NCBI RefSeq assembly: GCF_002878395.1
Contig: NC_061121.1
Coordinates: 16,373,059-16,437,058, forward strand
Direction of reading: 5' to 3'
DNA: 64,000 nt
DNA from: Capsicum annuum
Lineage: Eukaryota; Streptophyta; Magnoliopsida; Solanales; Solanaceae
The stretch's first letter is position 1. Every line of letters begins with the position of its first letter. The translations under genes and the position numbers were made by a program. Of the stretch, positions 11,042-22,248 are shown in pieces. The notes under the pieces are model-generated. The model did no database searches and was not told the origin of the DNA. It saw only the letters and a list, made by a program, of their open reading frames with translations.

Positions 11042-12590
11042 TGTAATGTCCCAAAATCTAGTTCCCAGAATGCCACACGGTGCTCCGAACAACAAGTAGT
11101 CCTAAGCTAACACTGGCTATATGTTGACAACTCTAATTCTCAACATAAATGAAATTTGGATATAAATCATGATATTACAGAAAAACTATCTGAAGAATCT
11201 AGCCAATCTCAATGTCAATCTCAACAATCTGAATGAATAAAGTACTAAAAGATCTGAAAGCAAAATCTAAAATCTAATGACTGAATCTGATAGTCCGACA
11301 AACCTCTAATAACTAAATCTAGGGAGTCACTGGGACATGACCCAGCTGAATCAACTATCTGAAAGGAACAACTGATAAATCATCTACTAATAAAACTATA
11401 AAGCTAAATAACATAAGTTCCCAAAATATGAGGACTCACCAACCGCGGGGATGTAGATGATTTACTCAAAAAGGTTACTCTTGCTGCTAAGACTGAGCAC
11501 TTGAACCTACAATATGAGACAATGTAGCATATAGACATATATATAGATTAGTATTTTAAGGATGTACTGAGTATATGGAGATACATGCAATGTGTAAAAC
11601 AATATCATCATAGTTTATGAAATAATGTATGCTAAATGTAAATGGCTCACATAGCTCGAGTAATATAAAATCTGAAGATATAAAACAATGAATAGTAAAA
11701 CATAAAATCTGAAATTTATGTTCCATTACACTTAGTTCAAATGTCTGTACTCTCTCATTGTTCTCAAACCATGCGTTCTAGATAAAATATGATACTCATT
11801 CCGCATAGTAAATATTTAATCTCAATAAAACTATTTCAAGAGTAGGGAACTTCTATTTCGTAGGTTCATCTAACTGACATGTACACCATGTGAGCATCCA
11901 TGATGTCACACGACTAGCCCCCGTATGGTTAGGGTTCTTCTACCTTTTCCATCGGAATAGAATAATCTATCTCAGTGATCACAATCTCAATCATCGACAT
12001 ATAGTAGAAATAAGTATTTCAACCTACGGTGGCACGTAGTTCTTGGTATGAGCTCAAAACCTCGAGAAAATCCACTTTAAATTTAATCTCATGATTCATA
12101 AGAAAATCAACAATAAAATCTGTAATCTCATTTTGTAATGTGGATTTCAACTCTATTATGACCAAAAGGTCAAATCTTTCTAAATTTGTTCAAAATAGTC
12201 TAATCATGGGGTGCATGTAGAACAAAAATTCTCAAAATCACAATCTTAAATAGGTATTAATGGCCCATATATCAATATCAAGATAAAACACCTCAAAATT
12301 CATACTTGATAACATAAATACTCATAAATCATCTTAAAATCTTGAAATTTTAGCTTTATGCATAATAATATCAACATACTCATGTAATTCATCATTTAAA
12401 GCATTGAAAATCACATGAACAATAACATAGGGTATAAATTCATACTTCAAATTCATAGTCAAACATGTAAAATCATGTATCTTTTTAAATTAATACAAGT
12501 TTTGGGCACAAGAAAGAATGGATTATTCTTGTTCAAACCCCACATACCTTAAATTATGGTCCTTGATTGAATGTTTTATTTTTGGGCTCT
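11042..12590 (-). repeat. G1 5' LTR, incomplete
   Basis: It starts TGTAATGTCCCAAAATC and follows the same order of blocks as the G2 3' LTR (31343-33823): the AGACAATGTAGCATATAGA block near 11516, the tall run of TGA/CTGA-type repeats, and the GGGCACAAG...CAAACCCC block near 12512-12545. Similarity to G2 fades near 12590, and the expected ATTACA end is not found, so the U3 end is missing or replaced. Confidence 0.78.
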
Positions 12591-12899
12591 ACTCGTACAA
12601 TTGATGGGTGCTGAATTAGACTTAGGATTTTATAGGATCATACACTTTCCTTAAGCTTTAAGGCCTTTCATATACCCTTCATCCCTTTTCACATACAAGT
12701 GAAGAACTTGTCTTTTCTCTTCTTTCTCTTCTACATCTTAGCATGTAATTCCTGCAGCGACTGATATGTTCATGCCAATGAAAAGCATACTCTCTCAAGT
12801 CTAGATATGGTGACTCCCTACTCCCTCTAGTCTCCTAAGAACTTCCCATATTCATACTATGCCACATAAGAGTGGTGAGCTATAGACAGCTCTCCCGTA
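12591..12899. other. Unassigned sequence between G1 LTR and the gene relic
   Basis: No domain, LTR terminus or repeat match could be recognised. It may be diverged U3 of the G1 LTR or the 3' part of the relic at 12900. Confidence 0.4.
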
Positions 12900-13352
12900 C
12901 CTATGGGTAACTTACACACCAGCTTCTTGATTATTCATATTAGCTCAATATCTTCTCAAATAGACTAGCTAAGGATGGTCTGCACGAATTCAAATCCTCC
13001 TCCACCAATATCTCAAAGTCAACTTTCCTCTTTTTCTCTTGATAAGAGCACCCTCTCTCTGAATTTTTAGTAGATAAATTAGAGTTATTAGGCATACCCA
13101 GGTGGGGCCAAGGTACTCCTCAACTCTAGCTCTCTTGCAAAGATCGGTGATCAAGGAAGAAAACATGAGTAAAGAGCCATATTTATTCTTGAAATACCTA
13201 ATTTATGATAGTAAAAATCATCCAACATTCTAGAGAATTTTGTCCAAAATATAAGCAACCATTTGAGATCATATATCTAGGACATAGGTAGTATTAGTGC
13301 CTAGAGATACATGGCTACAGATGATAGCTAACTAGATCTGAGGCTCAAATAT
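12900..13352 (-). pseudogene. Plant transposon-associated protein relic, C-terminal part
   Basis: In minus-strand translation the segments LAIICSHVSLGTNTTYVLDI, QMVAYILDKI and SLITDLCKRARVEEYLGPTW resemble the conserved core of proteins annotated as putative plant transposon protein domain, common in Solanaceae repeats. There are two or more stops and a frameshift. The N-terminal part continues at 18889-19150 once G4 and one copy of its target duplication are removed. Function unknown; these proteins usually lie inside repeats. Confidence 0.6.
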
Positions 13353-14313
13353 TAATACAATTCAAATGGCCACCTTAGCTTTTGATGACATCATTGGAGG
13401 CCAACATCTAAAGGCTCAAGACTTGGTCACCCTAAGGGAATAAGGATATGCAAGGAAGACCCATTTTTAGCATGACTTAAACCAATCCCATGTGTGGAAG
13501 GTTTCTTAGATACTTACATTGATGTTAACCCGAGAACCACAAGCCTTGAAATATGAACTATACTCTATTTTGAGAGCATTGAAGAGGCACCATTCATTCA
13601 AGTTATAACACACCTTGGATGCCCCTTTATTAAGGGTATTTTGGATATTGAACATGGTGTATTTACATACCATGGCCACATCTCATTAAGGGAATGGTGA
13701 TCTTTTTGTCTTCTTTTATATTATACTATAAGCAGGACATTTTAGGTCTTCTCTCTTTAGTTTATGAATGATATAATATTGAAAGACTTGTTCTGCCTCT
13801 CTTTTAGATTGTTTTGCCTTAATGTAGTTCTTAGATAGGGCTTGGAATATCCATTGTAGTTTAGGATTTAGAAAAGCTAGTATTGACCATTGCTTGAAAA
13901 TGGTGGATCTTAAGGTGAGTTGATTCCCTCGGTGGTCACTGTAAGAGTGTGGTGTAGTTTTTATATTAATTAGCAGTTTAGTATTTGAACAACACTTTGT
14001 TCCTAAGTCTTGTAACAATCTATATCTCAGTATCTATCCTTTGTTTTGTCATAATCATTGTTTGTTATTCTTGTATTCCAACCCGTAAGTATTGCTATTG
14101 TTCATCTTGTTGTTTTTTATCTTGTGTTCTTTGCTTCATGTTGTTATTATAGTTTGTGGTTGGCTGAAAATAGGTGTTAAACACCTTACTATCTTCTCAT
14201 TGTTGTTCTTGTTGTTTGAATCTGAGAATGATCACCAAAGTGGTCCTCGGTTTCTTGAACTTGTGGACTGATTTTGGTGTATGTTTCATGCTTCCCTTGG
14301 TTTTCTTGTATCA
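13353..14313 (+). repeat. G4 5' LTR
   Basis: It aligns along its length with 17927-18888. The start is mutated (TAATACAA for TGGTACAA) and the end is GTATCA. Shared blocks include TTTGATGACATC, the AACACACCTTGG block and GGTGTTAAACACCTTACT. Confidence 0.88.
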
Positions 14314-14315
14314 TT

Positions 14316-14326
14316 TGGTATCAGAG
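14316..14326 (+). other. G4 primer binding site, initiator tRNA-Met
   Basis: TGGTATCAGAG lies two bases after the 5' LTR end. The match to the initiator tRNA-Met 3' end is exact over 11 nt, then diverges. Confidence 0.82.
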
Positions 14327-15459
14327 TATGGCTTGATTTTATTCCCACAAGATCAATCTTAGGCTAGCTTGCTTGAAAATATAAAAAAAATTGGTGTTCT
14401 TATTGTGCTTGTCCGAGAGAGTTGTTATTCTTATTGTTGTCTTGGCTGAGACTTGTTTGTAAGTCTAGATCTAAGTTTATTTTGTTGGTATTGTTTTTAA
14501 AGTGTTAGTTTTATTCTTCACTTACACTTTGAGTCTAGATCTATATTTGAGCTTAAAAAGTTGAAGTTGTTGTTGTGAACAAAAAAAGGTGGCCGTGAGT
14601 TGATGTTGTTGTCTTAGCTGTGTGGTGACATTCTTTTGGACTTTGGTTAGGAATTTTATTGATGTTGTTCTTGTTGTGGTTGTTTTTTAGTGATGTTTTC
14701 CACATCCTTCATACCTTGTTAATCATAAAGTGAAAGTTTGATCCAAAAAAGTGAAGGAAAAAGGTGCAAGAACTTGTTAAGTCTTGAAAGACCTTTCACC
14801 CACCAAGGACTTGTCAATCACATCTCAACCACTTTCCATGAGACAAGGGTCCATGTTTTAAGTAAAAGCACTACAAAATTCAAGTCTTGAAATTTGAAAC
14901 TTGAAAAAAGGCTCCAAGACTTATTCTTCCCTCTTTAAAACAAATTTCACCAATCCAAATTAAAAATGGGTCAAGACATGGACTTTGGAAAATGAAATTA
15001 TAGAAACCGCAACCAATACATGGCTGCCACATCATTATTTTACTATTTATGCAACTTTATTAAGCTCAAATTAAAGATTCTTAGTTTCTTTTTATTGTTT
15101 CATGTCTTGATTCTAGAATTAATTAATAACTAGTAATCACCTACTTAGTTGTAGATTAATTGTTGAATCCGTTTCTTTCATGTCTTTGTTATTTGTGTGA
15201 TTTTCTCATTTTTAACTCATAGTAACTTCTTTGATATAAGTTCATAAGTAAATTTTATTTTTGTGTCCTGAGTTGATCAAACAAAAATCTATTTCAGCTG
15301 CCAAGTAGAATGACATCCTATTGACTACCACATAATAAGAAACTTTCAATATTCGCCAATTGTGAAAATCACAAAGGTGACTGTATATGAGGGTTGGCTA
15401 GAAGCTTTTACTACTAATCTTGTTTGTTCATTGTGTAGGTACAAAGGTGAAATAAGGGT
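14327..15459 (+). other. G4 untranslated leader
   Basis: This is T-rich sequence with no reading frame or domain that can be supported. It corresponds to the leader between PBS and the first coding remnant. Confidence 0.5.
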
Positions 15460-16095
15460 AACATATCTTCGATAGCCAGAAATTATTGTGCCTATAACAT
15501 GGGAGACTATGATTGTAGTGAGGGTTTTTATGACAACTAAGTTGAGGGAGATTGCAGAGGCTATGAAAATAGCCATGATCAAAAGATGGGCAGATTTGAG
15601 GGACACAGTTTAATAGGAGAAAATGAGTGGAATGAAGTGCCTAGTGCTTATGGTAAATTTGGAGATAATGTAGGACCTCGTGGTGGTTCTTATGATAATG
15701 TTGGGGCATGTGAGGAGTCTTACACTTCCCACTCAAAACCTAGACTTGGTGTTAGCAATAATCCTTTTATTCACAAAGCTCATGAGAGCTATGATGAGAG
15801 TTCGAGTAAGGAGTATGAAAATTCATATTCTTTACCTTGTATTACTTTTTATCAAGGTTGATATGGTGTGAATGGCTATACTTTCTCTAGTGGAGGTTGT
15901 CCTATGAGGAGAAGAGGGTATGTATCTCCAAAACTGAGGGGTACTCGTGTGCCTTACAATGTTGATCCGAGAAGGAGTTTACACTCTAAAAAGGTGACCA
16001 TTTGTGGGATACCGGACTTTCTCATGGCATTAAGTGATAGGTACTCTAGAAACTACATCCTTTCACCCATGGTTGACTATTTGGGGTTTTTTTGA
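15460..16095 (+). pseudogene. G4 Gly/Tyr/Asp-rich coding remnant
   Basis: Two adjoining frames (15586-15861 and 15868-16095) give a Gly-, Tyr-, Ser- and Asp-rich protein with a basic PMRRRGYVSPKLRGTRVP segment. The position suggests the C-terminal part of a gag-like product. There is no zinc knuckle and no known domain. Single stops and frameshifts separate the pieces. Confidence 0.4.
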
Positions 16096-17913
16096 GAGCC
16101 TTTACTTTTCCATACTCCTTGGTCGAGTTTAAGGTTACTGAGAGGGTAAAAGTTTTCTTCTCCTAATTTGAATACCATGAAGAGGTGTGGTACAATATTC
16201 TTCCCTTGATTTACGGTCATGTATGCTTAGGTGCCAATTGGTTTACACAATATAAGATTCTAAATATGCAAGATTGACCTAATTTTGTAAGAGACCGATG
16301 GGGAAACCACCTTATGATGTATATTTTGCCCAGGCCACAGTAAAAAGTATTCACCTACTCCAAACCGAATGATGAAGAGAGACAAAGGATTGAGAGAAGT
16401 GGGTGTGTACAAGGTAGTAATCTGAGAGTGGAAAAAAGAGAGGTTGTGTAGAGCGAAGTAAGGGGATTGCCACCAAATTGAGCTAACATTGTTTGTACTT
16501 CTATTTCTAAAGACATTTGTGTAGGTACCAACATGTCAAGTGAAGGAGGGCAATGTCCCTTCACAACCCGAAAAGGAAAGTCTACTCAAGAAATTTAAGG
16601 TAAAATAGCTAACTCTTACGCTTTTATGCATGTGAATGATAATTGTGTGGCTAGTTGCCCATTGAGTGAGTACGAACTTACTTACTTATTAGTCTAATTA
16701 TTCTTTGCCTTTTGTTGATGATATATATGTTGTGAATGTGGATACACTAGTTTATCCTATTGATGACCAAATTGACTCTTCTTGTTAGATCAATTTATGT
16801 CCACCTAGTGTTGAAGCCTATATGTTGAATGGAAGTACGTCCTCTTGTGTAATTGGTGTTGATCAACCTATTTGTGAAATTTTTCCACCACTTAAGTATG
16901 TGTGTGATGCGATTAATAAAACTCAAGTGAGTGAAGTATTTAAAAATGTTGGTCAACAAAATGGTAGTGAACTCAAGAGATATTCTTGGGATAATCTTGC
17001 GCTTGAAACCTTCTTGAAACTTAACAATTGTCTTTTAAAGAGTGAAGAACTTACTTGTTCAATATCTATTTTAGGTATGATGTCTTGTTTGAAGATGATA
17101 TAAACACTCCTCATGAACCTAGTGGTGAAAATGATGGTATAGCTTGCCTTGGAAGGCTAACCCACTATGGTGTAAAAACATTCCTCCTAAAGATAGAAAT
17201 TTTTCTTTGAAAGATGAGATTACTCTTAAGGGTAAGGAATGTATAGTCCTTGAAAACCCGAGGGAAAAGGTGTCATTGACTCCTTGGGTAATATTTTTAG
17301 ATGTGCCTCCTTGCTTGACACACTTGTTCTTACATTGCATAAGTACCAACTTGAGGATGCCACGTTATCTATTTGTTTTGAGAAAAGAATGGGTATGTGC
17401 TTAGATTCCTTGTCTCCACCCATGTATACCCTTGTACTTGGTTCTTTCCTATACTACCTCTTTGCCTATGATGACATCTACGCTAGTTTTAGATTTATAC
17501 TATGTAGGGATAGGAAATTTGTTAGTTGGTCCACTTGTTCTATTAACTATGTTATATCTTTAAGGCCAATAATGGCACCATATTTTATAAGGTCACTTAA
17601 AGAGGTAATGAAACAATTGTTCTTTATGGTCCCTAAGTTATGGGTAGCCTACCTTTGGGACTTTGGTATACCATTGAGTCCTTTATAGTTTCTTTATCTC
17701 TTGATAATTTTCATAACCATGCCCTTTGTGATGTTTTTGCTAAGTTTTTCATGACTAACGCAATGGATTCATGGTTATATTTCAAGTATGTTCTACCTTG
17801 GCATGATGATGTTTATTATTGTGCTAACTCTAACCCTCATGCCATGAGAAAGTTGTACTTGTTTTTCCTTTCTCTTGTTTTGCAAGGTACGGATTTAAGA
17901 TCTAATCCTTTTC
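16096..17913 (+). pseudogene. G4 second coding remnant, unrecognised
   Basis: Broken frames lie at 16822-17103, 17284-17688 and 17640-17939. The last two are rich in Leu, Phe and Trp. I recognise no enzyme motifs (no DSG/DTG protease, no YxDD or FIDD, no DDE). This may be the C-terminal half of an element-specific protein of unknown function. It ends at the polypurine tract. Confidence 0.35.
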
Positions 17914-17926
17914 AAGAAGGGGAGGA
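17914..17926 (+). other. G4 polypurine tract
   Basis: AAGAAGGGGAGGA sits directly before the 3' LTR start TGGTACAAG. Confidence 0.85.
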
Positions 17927-18888
17927 TGGTACAAGTTAAATGGCCGCCTTAGTTTTTGATGACATCTTTGAAGTCCAACATCTAAAGGCTCAAGAATTGG
18001 TCACCCCGAGGGAACAAGGATATGCAAGGAAGGCCAGTTTTGAGCATGACTTAAAGCAATCCCATGTGTGTAAGGTTGCTTGGATACTTACATTATTGTT
18101 AACCCAAGAAACCCAAGCCTTGAAGTATGAACCATACTCGGTTTTGAGAGCATTGAAGAGGCTCCATTCATTCAAGTTATAACACACCTTGGTCTCCCCT
18201 TTATTAAGAGTATTTTGAACATTGCACGTGGTGTATTTACGCACCATGTCCACCCATCAAATTAAGGGCAAGGTGGTCTTTTTGTCTTCTTTTCTAATAT
18301 ATTGTAAGTAGGAAATTTTTGGTCTTCTCTCTTTAGTTTATGAATGATGTAATACTGATAGACTTATTCTCTCTCTCTCTTTGAGAGTGTTTCACCTTAG
18401 TGTAGTTCTTAGATAGGGCTTGGAATAGTCATTGTAGTTTAGGGCTTGGAAGAGCTACTATTGACCTTTGCTTGGAAATGGTGAATCTTGAGGCGAGTTG
18501 ATTTCCTTCGTGATCACCGTAAGAGTGTGGTGTTGTTGTTACATTAATTAGGTTTAGTGTCTGAACCACACTTGGCTCCTAAGTCTTATAACAATCTATA
18601 TCTCACTATCTATCCTCTGTTTTGTTGTAATTGTTGTTTGTTGTTCTTGTACTCCAACCCATAAGTGTTGTTATTTTTCATCTTTTTGTTGTTCACCTCA
18701 TGTTCTTCATTTTATTTTGTTAATCTAGTTTGTGGTTTGATGAAAATAGGTGTTAAACACCTTACTATCTTCTCATTCTTATTCTTGTTATTTGAATCCG
18801 AGAGTGATCACCAAAGAGGTCCTCGGTTTCTTGAATTTGTAGACTAATTTTGGTGTGTGTTTAGTGCTTTCATTGGTTTTTTGTATCA
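17927..18888 (+). repeat. G4 3' LTR
   Basis: TGGTACAAG...GTATCA, 962 bp, aligning with 13353-14313. Because it still starts with TG it shows what the mutated 5' LTR start once was. Confidence 0.88.
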
Positions 18889-19150
18889 AATGTGAAATCA
18901 TGCAACAACACCATCTTTTTGGTTGCCCATGAAAATTCTATTCTCGGATACAACTTCTCAACTAACCAGCTCCCTGATTCAAAACCCTTAGCCTCGAATG
19001 GTACCATTTTTAAATTTAGCAAACCGTATCGATCATTGATTTTCTCATTATAGATCATTAATTTTATCTTACTAATAGTGGAATTCCATTCACCTGGGTT
19101 AGAGATAGATACTATGCTGAGGTTAGCATAGAACTCTCTAACCCAATGCT
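18889..19150 (-). pseudogene. Plant transposon-associated protein relic, N-terminal part
   Basis: One open minus-strand frame reads HWVREFYANL, then WNSTISKIK, then GSWLVEKLYPRIEFSWATKK and LHDFT. VREFYANL and the WATKK..LHDFT blocks are typical of proteins annotated as putative plant transposon protein. The frame continues into 13352 across G4. Upstream it is cut by the G5 LTR at 19151, so the true start is missing. Confidence 0.65.
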
Positions 19151-20514
19151 TGATCTGAGGTTGTTTTTTGCACCTCAGTGTTGTTATTTGGGATTATTTA
19201 TCCTTGTTTTAAGGACTTTTCGTTTTCTTAATATGTTAATAATTATATAATTGATCATCTCAATGTTAAAGTACTTTATTTCAGTGTTTAAGGTGTTTTC
19301 AAACAGTTTGGACTTAATTTGGTCACTTAGAGTTCAAACGAGACAATTAGTGTTACTAGCTTGAGCTAGGTGTCTTTCTAGTTGATATCGATGGATTATA
19401 GTGTGTGTAATAAGTTTTTAATGGTATGATTGTTTAATTATGTGTGGAAAAACTTGTTTATAGTTTTTAAGGTTCAATTGAATCAAGCTAAGAGTGAAAA
19501 CATTAAGTTAAAGATTAAAAGGACAAAACTAGTCTAAGCTTAAGTTCTAGTTCAAAGTTGTAGATTGTGTGTTGTTTTGATCTCTAATTCTTGGCATTGG
19601 ACATTATAGTATGCATTGTGAGCGAAGATGATGATATGTGAAAGATACGCAAGTTGGAAATCAATGGGAAACGACACCACAAGCCTTAGAATAAGGGGAT
19701 TAGCACGTTACGGATCCATGCCATTGCAATGAGTGGCGTGACATAGAGGGATTCCATTTTTGTCTATTCTGTCTTTCTATAAATAGGACACCTAGACTTG
19801 ATGCAAAACAGATGGGATTAAAGCCAAGAACATGATTACTATGTGTTTGAATTGATTTGGTTGTGATTATTTATCATATTTGGTTGTTTATTTATCCTTG
19901 TTATCACTATTTTAAGGATTATCTACCCTTATAATACATCCATTGTCATCTTGTGAGATCAAGAGAATGAATAAGAGGATAGAAAATGGGGGTAAATAGA
20001 GTAGGATCGTAATCTTCTGCTGAATGAAGTTATAATTTGTATATAGGATAGAGATATACCTAAATGACCTATTTGGTTCACTTATGGGATGAAATATAAA
20101 TGAATTTAACCTAGCAACCACATCCCCGCTCAGCGATGTAGTTGTGCAGCTAAGTTTGATCAGTGAGTAGAGGATTAAGAGACCATGATCATAAAAGCAA
20201 CCTCGTGAATCAACAACCAAGATAATTAATCTAATCGATGAATTTTAATAGCATAGTTGGATTGTTTGAAGATCCTTAACCTTGGGTTTCTCCCTATTGA
20301 TAGTCCAAGCACTTTACTTTTATGCATTATTTACTTTCAATTGATAACTTTAAAACTATTTTGGCTACTTTTGCACTGAATAAATCTTGATAATGAATTA
20401 AAACTAAATAGTTACTAAAATAAGTCTCTGAGGGATTGACATTCGACTTTATTTAAGGCCACTATATCACTTGGTGAGACCACGTACACTTGTATGTGCT
20501 CTTAGGCGCAATCA
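19151..20514 (+). repeat. G5 5' LTR
   Basis: It starts TGATCTGAGG and ends GCGCAATCA just before the PBS. It matches the right LTR from 26942. Relative to that copy it lacks about 150 bp after GATGCAAAA (near 19800). Confidence 0.82.
19778..19785 (+). promoter_or_regulatory. G5 5' LTR TATA box
   Basis: TATAAATA lies within the LTR. The same place in the right LTR (about 27617) reads CAATAAATAG, so the box is lost there but kept in the promoter LTR. Confidence 0.6.
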
Positions 20515-20520
20515 TGTTTT

Positions 20521-20538
20521 TGGTCCCATTGTTGAGGA
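20521..20538 (+). other. G5 primer binding site, decayed tRNA-Asp type
   Basis: TGGTCCCATTGTTGAGGA aligns base for base with the intact LARD1 site TGGCGCCGTTGCCGGGGA. The changes are mainly C to T and G to A, several at former CpG positions. Confidence 0.7.
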
Positions 20539-20639
20539 TTTGTAATTTGGCAATTGCTTTAGTTATAATTCTATCTTTGGATTTTCTTGGTGCCTTTTCA
20601 CTTGGTGTTTGTTATGAAATTGTAGGCACAAGTTAACAA

Positions 20640-22248
20640 CTAGTAAGTTGGAAAGGGATCGGGAATTGGTTGAACTAGACCCTAAATCCGAGAAACACTT
20701 TCGTCAAAGAAGGAAAGAAGCAATCCCTCTCTACCATATCCCATAAATTCATGAGGAATAAGAAAATCTCGCTCCCATGGTCGAAGAACAACCAACCTGT
20801 AGGATAGTTCGCAATATGGAAATCCTACTTGCAATGAATTTGACCTCCCCTATTCAAAATCGGCTACTGGAGGGAGATTTGAGTTATAGCATAACATGGT
20901 GCAGCTCTTGCATAGCAGTGGACAATTTATAGGGCTGTCACATTAAGATCCATAAGTCCACTTACAGAACTTTTTGGAGATAAGTGATTCACTCGTCCCT
21001 ATGGGTGTGTTAACTATGTGAGGCTGACACTCTTCCCTTATTCCTTGTTGAGGAAAGCAAAGAAATAGTTGAATGTTGAGATGCTAAGTTCAATCACAAC
21101 TTGGGATAACTTAGCTCGAAAGTTCCTTCTTCACTTTTTTCCATTTGACAAGACTGTGATACCTTGAAGTGATATTTTAAGCTTCAAACAAAGGCCATAT
21201 GAGAACCTATATCATTCTTGGGAGAGGTTCAAATCTCTTTTCGAGACTGTCCACATCATCAGTAGACAAATGAGGTACTAGCTCACATTTTTGTAGAGGC
21301 ACTTGACCATCACACAAAAAATTGCAAGATTCAGCTATAGGTGGTCAAGCATTGGAGAAGACATATTAGAAACTATACACCTTGTTAAACTGGATTGCTC
21401 AAGGAAATCCAGATTGGCATGGTGATACCTTAAGAGGTTTAGTAAAACAGGCTGCATGCAGAATTATAGTTGATAGTGTTACAACCTTGGTTGCTCAGTT
21501 TTCAGCAATGCAGAATCAAATAATAACCCACATAAGCAAATTAAGTGAGAACCAAACTATGTCTCAAGTTAATGCAATATAGTGCACTTGTGTGGTGCTA
21601 ATATCGAAGCAATCAATTTTGTGGGCAATGCTCAAAGGCTAAATTATGGTAATCCCTAGAACCAAAAGTGGCAAGCACAAGCACCAAATTATGCATGGAA
21701 CAACCAGTAGCAACAGTTTTAGCAGAAGCAACAAAACTCACAGGTCAGTAACATAGAGAAGATGCTAAAGAAAATTATGACAACCTAAGAACAGATAGTT
21801 GCAGAACTCAAAAGTCGGCAAATAATTTAGAAGTAGTTAGTTGGGGCAGATACAGTAGGCATAGAATGCCAGGCCTAAAAGTGGTTTGCTAAGCGATAAT
21901 GAACCTCCTAAACAAGTAATGGCAATCACTTTGAGGAATGGTAAAGAGCAGAATGAAAGACCTCTAAAGACAACTAAGGAGGTAGATGCAGAGTTGGCTA
22001 TTCAATAGGCAGATGATAAAGTTTTTGATAATTCAAGAAATTCTGAGTTCTCAAAAATAAAAGTTTCTGAATAGGTTAAAGAGAGACCACCACCGTTATT
22101 CCCATAGAGGCCGAGAAAAGCAAAGAAGGATGCATGCTTAAAGAAGTTCTGTGGCACATTCAGAGAGCTTCATATTAACCTTTCTCTTTTAGATGTTTTA
22201 TAGGTAATTCCAAAGTACGCTAAGTACTTAAAGGGAATGGTCACTAAT
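20640..22248 (+). pseudogene. G5 Athila-type gag remnant
   Basis: Frames are scattered but collinear with Athila gag: the pre-capsid ELDPKSEKHFRQRRKEAIP segment (about 20670), a capsid region with FLEISDS- and WDNLARKF-like remnants, then LNWIAQGNPDWHGDTL and QFSAMQNQIITHISKL (21382-21582), and PPKQVMAITLRNGK (about 21910). The final LHINLSLLDVL..IPKYAKYLKGM block precedes the solo LTR at 22249. There are many stops; it is not translatable. Confidence 0.8.

Larger units (their letters stand above)
831..12590 (-). mobile_element. G1: degenerate Tekay/Del-like chromovirus, split by LARD1
   Basis: This is a minus-strand Ty3/Gypsy element. Read in sense it has a 5' LTR (from about 12590 down to 11042), a PBS for initiator tRNA-Met, gag, protease, the N-terminal half of reverse transcriptase, then the inserted LARD1 (2908-8687), the rest of reverse transcriptase, RNase H and integrase. 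The end of integrase, the chromodomain and the 3' LTR are cut off by the LTR ending at 830. The coding region has many stops and frameshifts, and three active-site changes are visible: protease D to E, RT FIDD to FIDN, and loss of the last Cys of the gag knuckle. The order gag-PR-RT-RH-IN is the standard Ty3/Gypsy order. Confidence 0.9.
13353..18888 (+). mobile_element. G4: plus-strand LTR element without recognised enzymes (5536 bp)
   Basis: LTRs of 961 and 962 bp, a PBS for initiator tRNA-Met, a polypurine tract and an imperfect 5-bp target duplication (AATAT at 13348-13352, AATGT at 18889-18893) define it. Removing the element and one duplication copy joins the two halves of the gene relic in frame. 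The 3.6-kb interior has several broken reading frames but no protease, reverse transcriptase or integrase that I can recognise, so I class it as a non-autonomous or badly degraded element. Confidence 0.85.

Noticed and set aside
13353..18888. Classifying G4 as Copia or a named Gypsy clade
   Set aside because: No protease, reverse transcriptase or integrase motif could be read, and the tRNA-Met primer is used by both superfamilies.
18870..19058. Minus-strand 62-aa ORF as an independent gene
   Set aside because: It is part of a longer relic frame that starts before its Met and continues beyond G4; the first bases belong to the G4 LTR.
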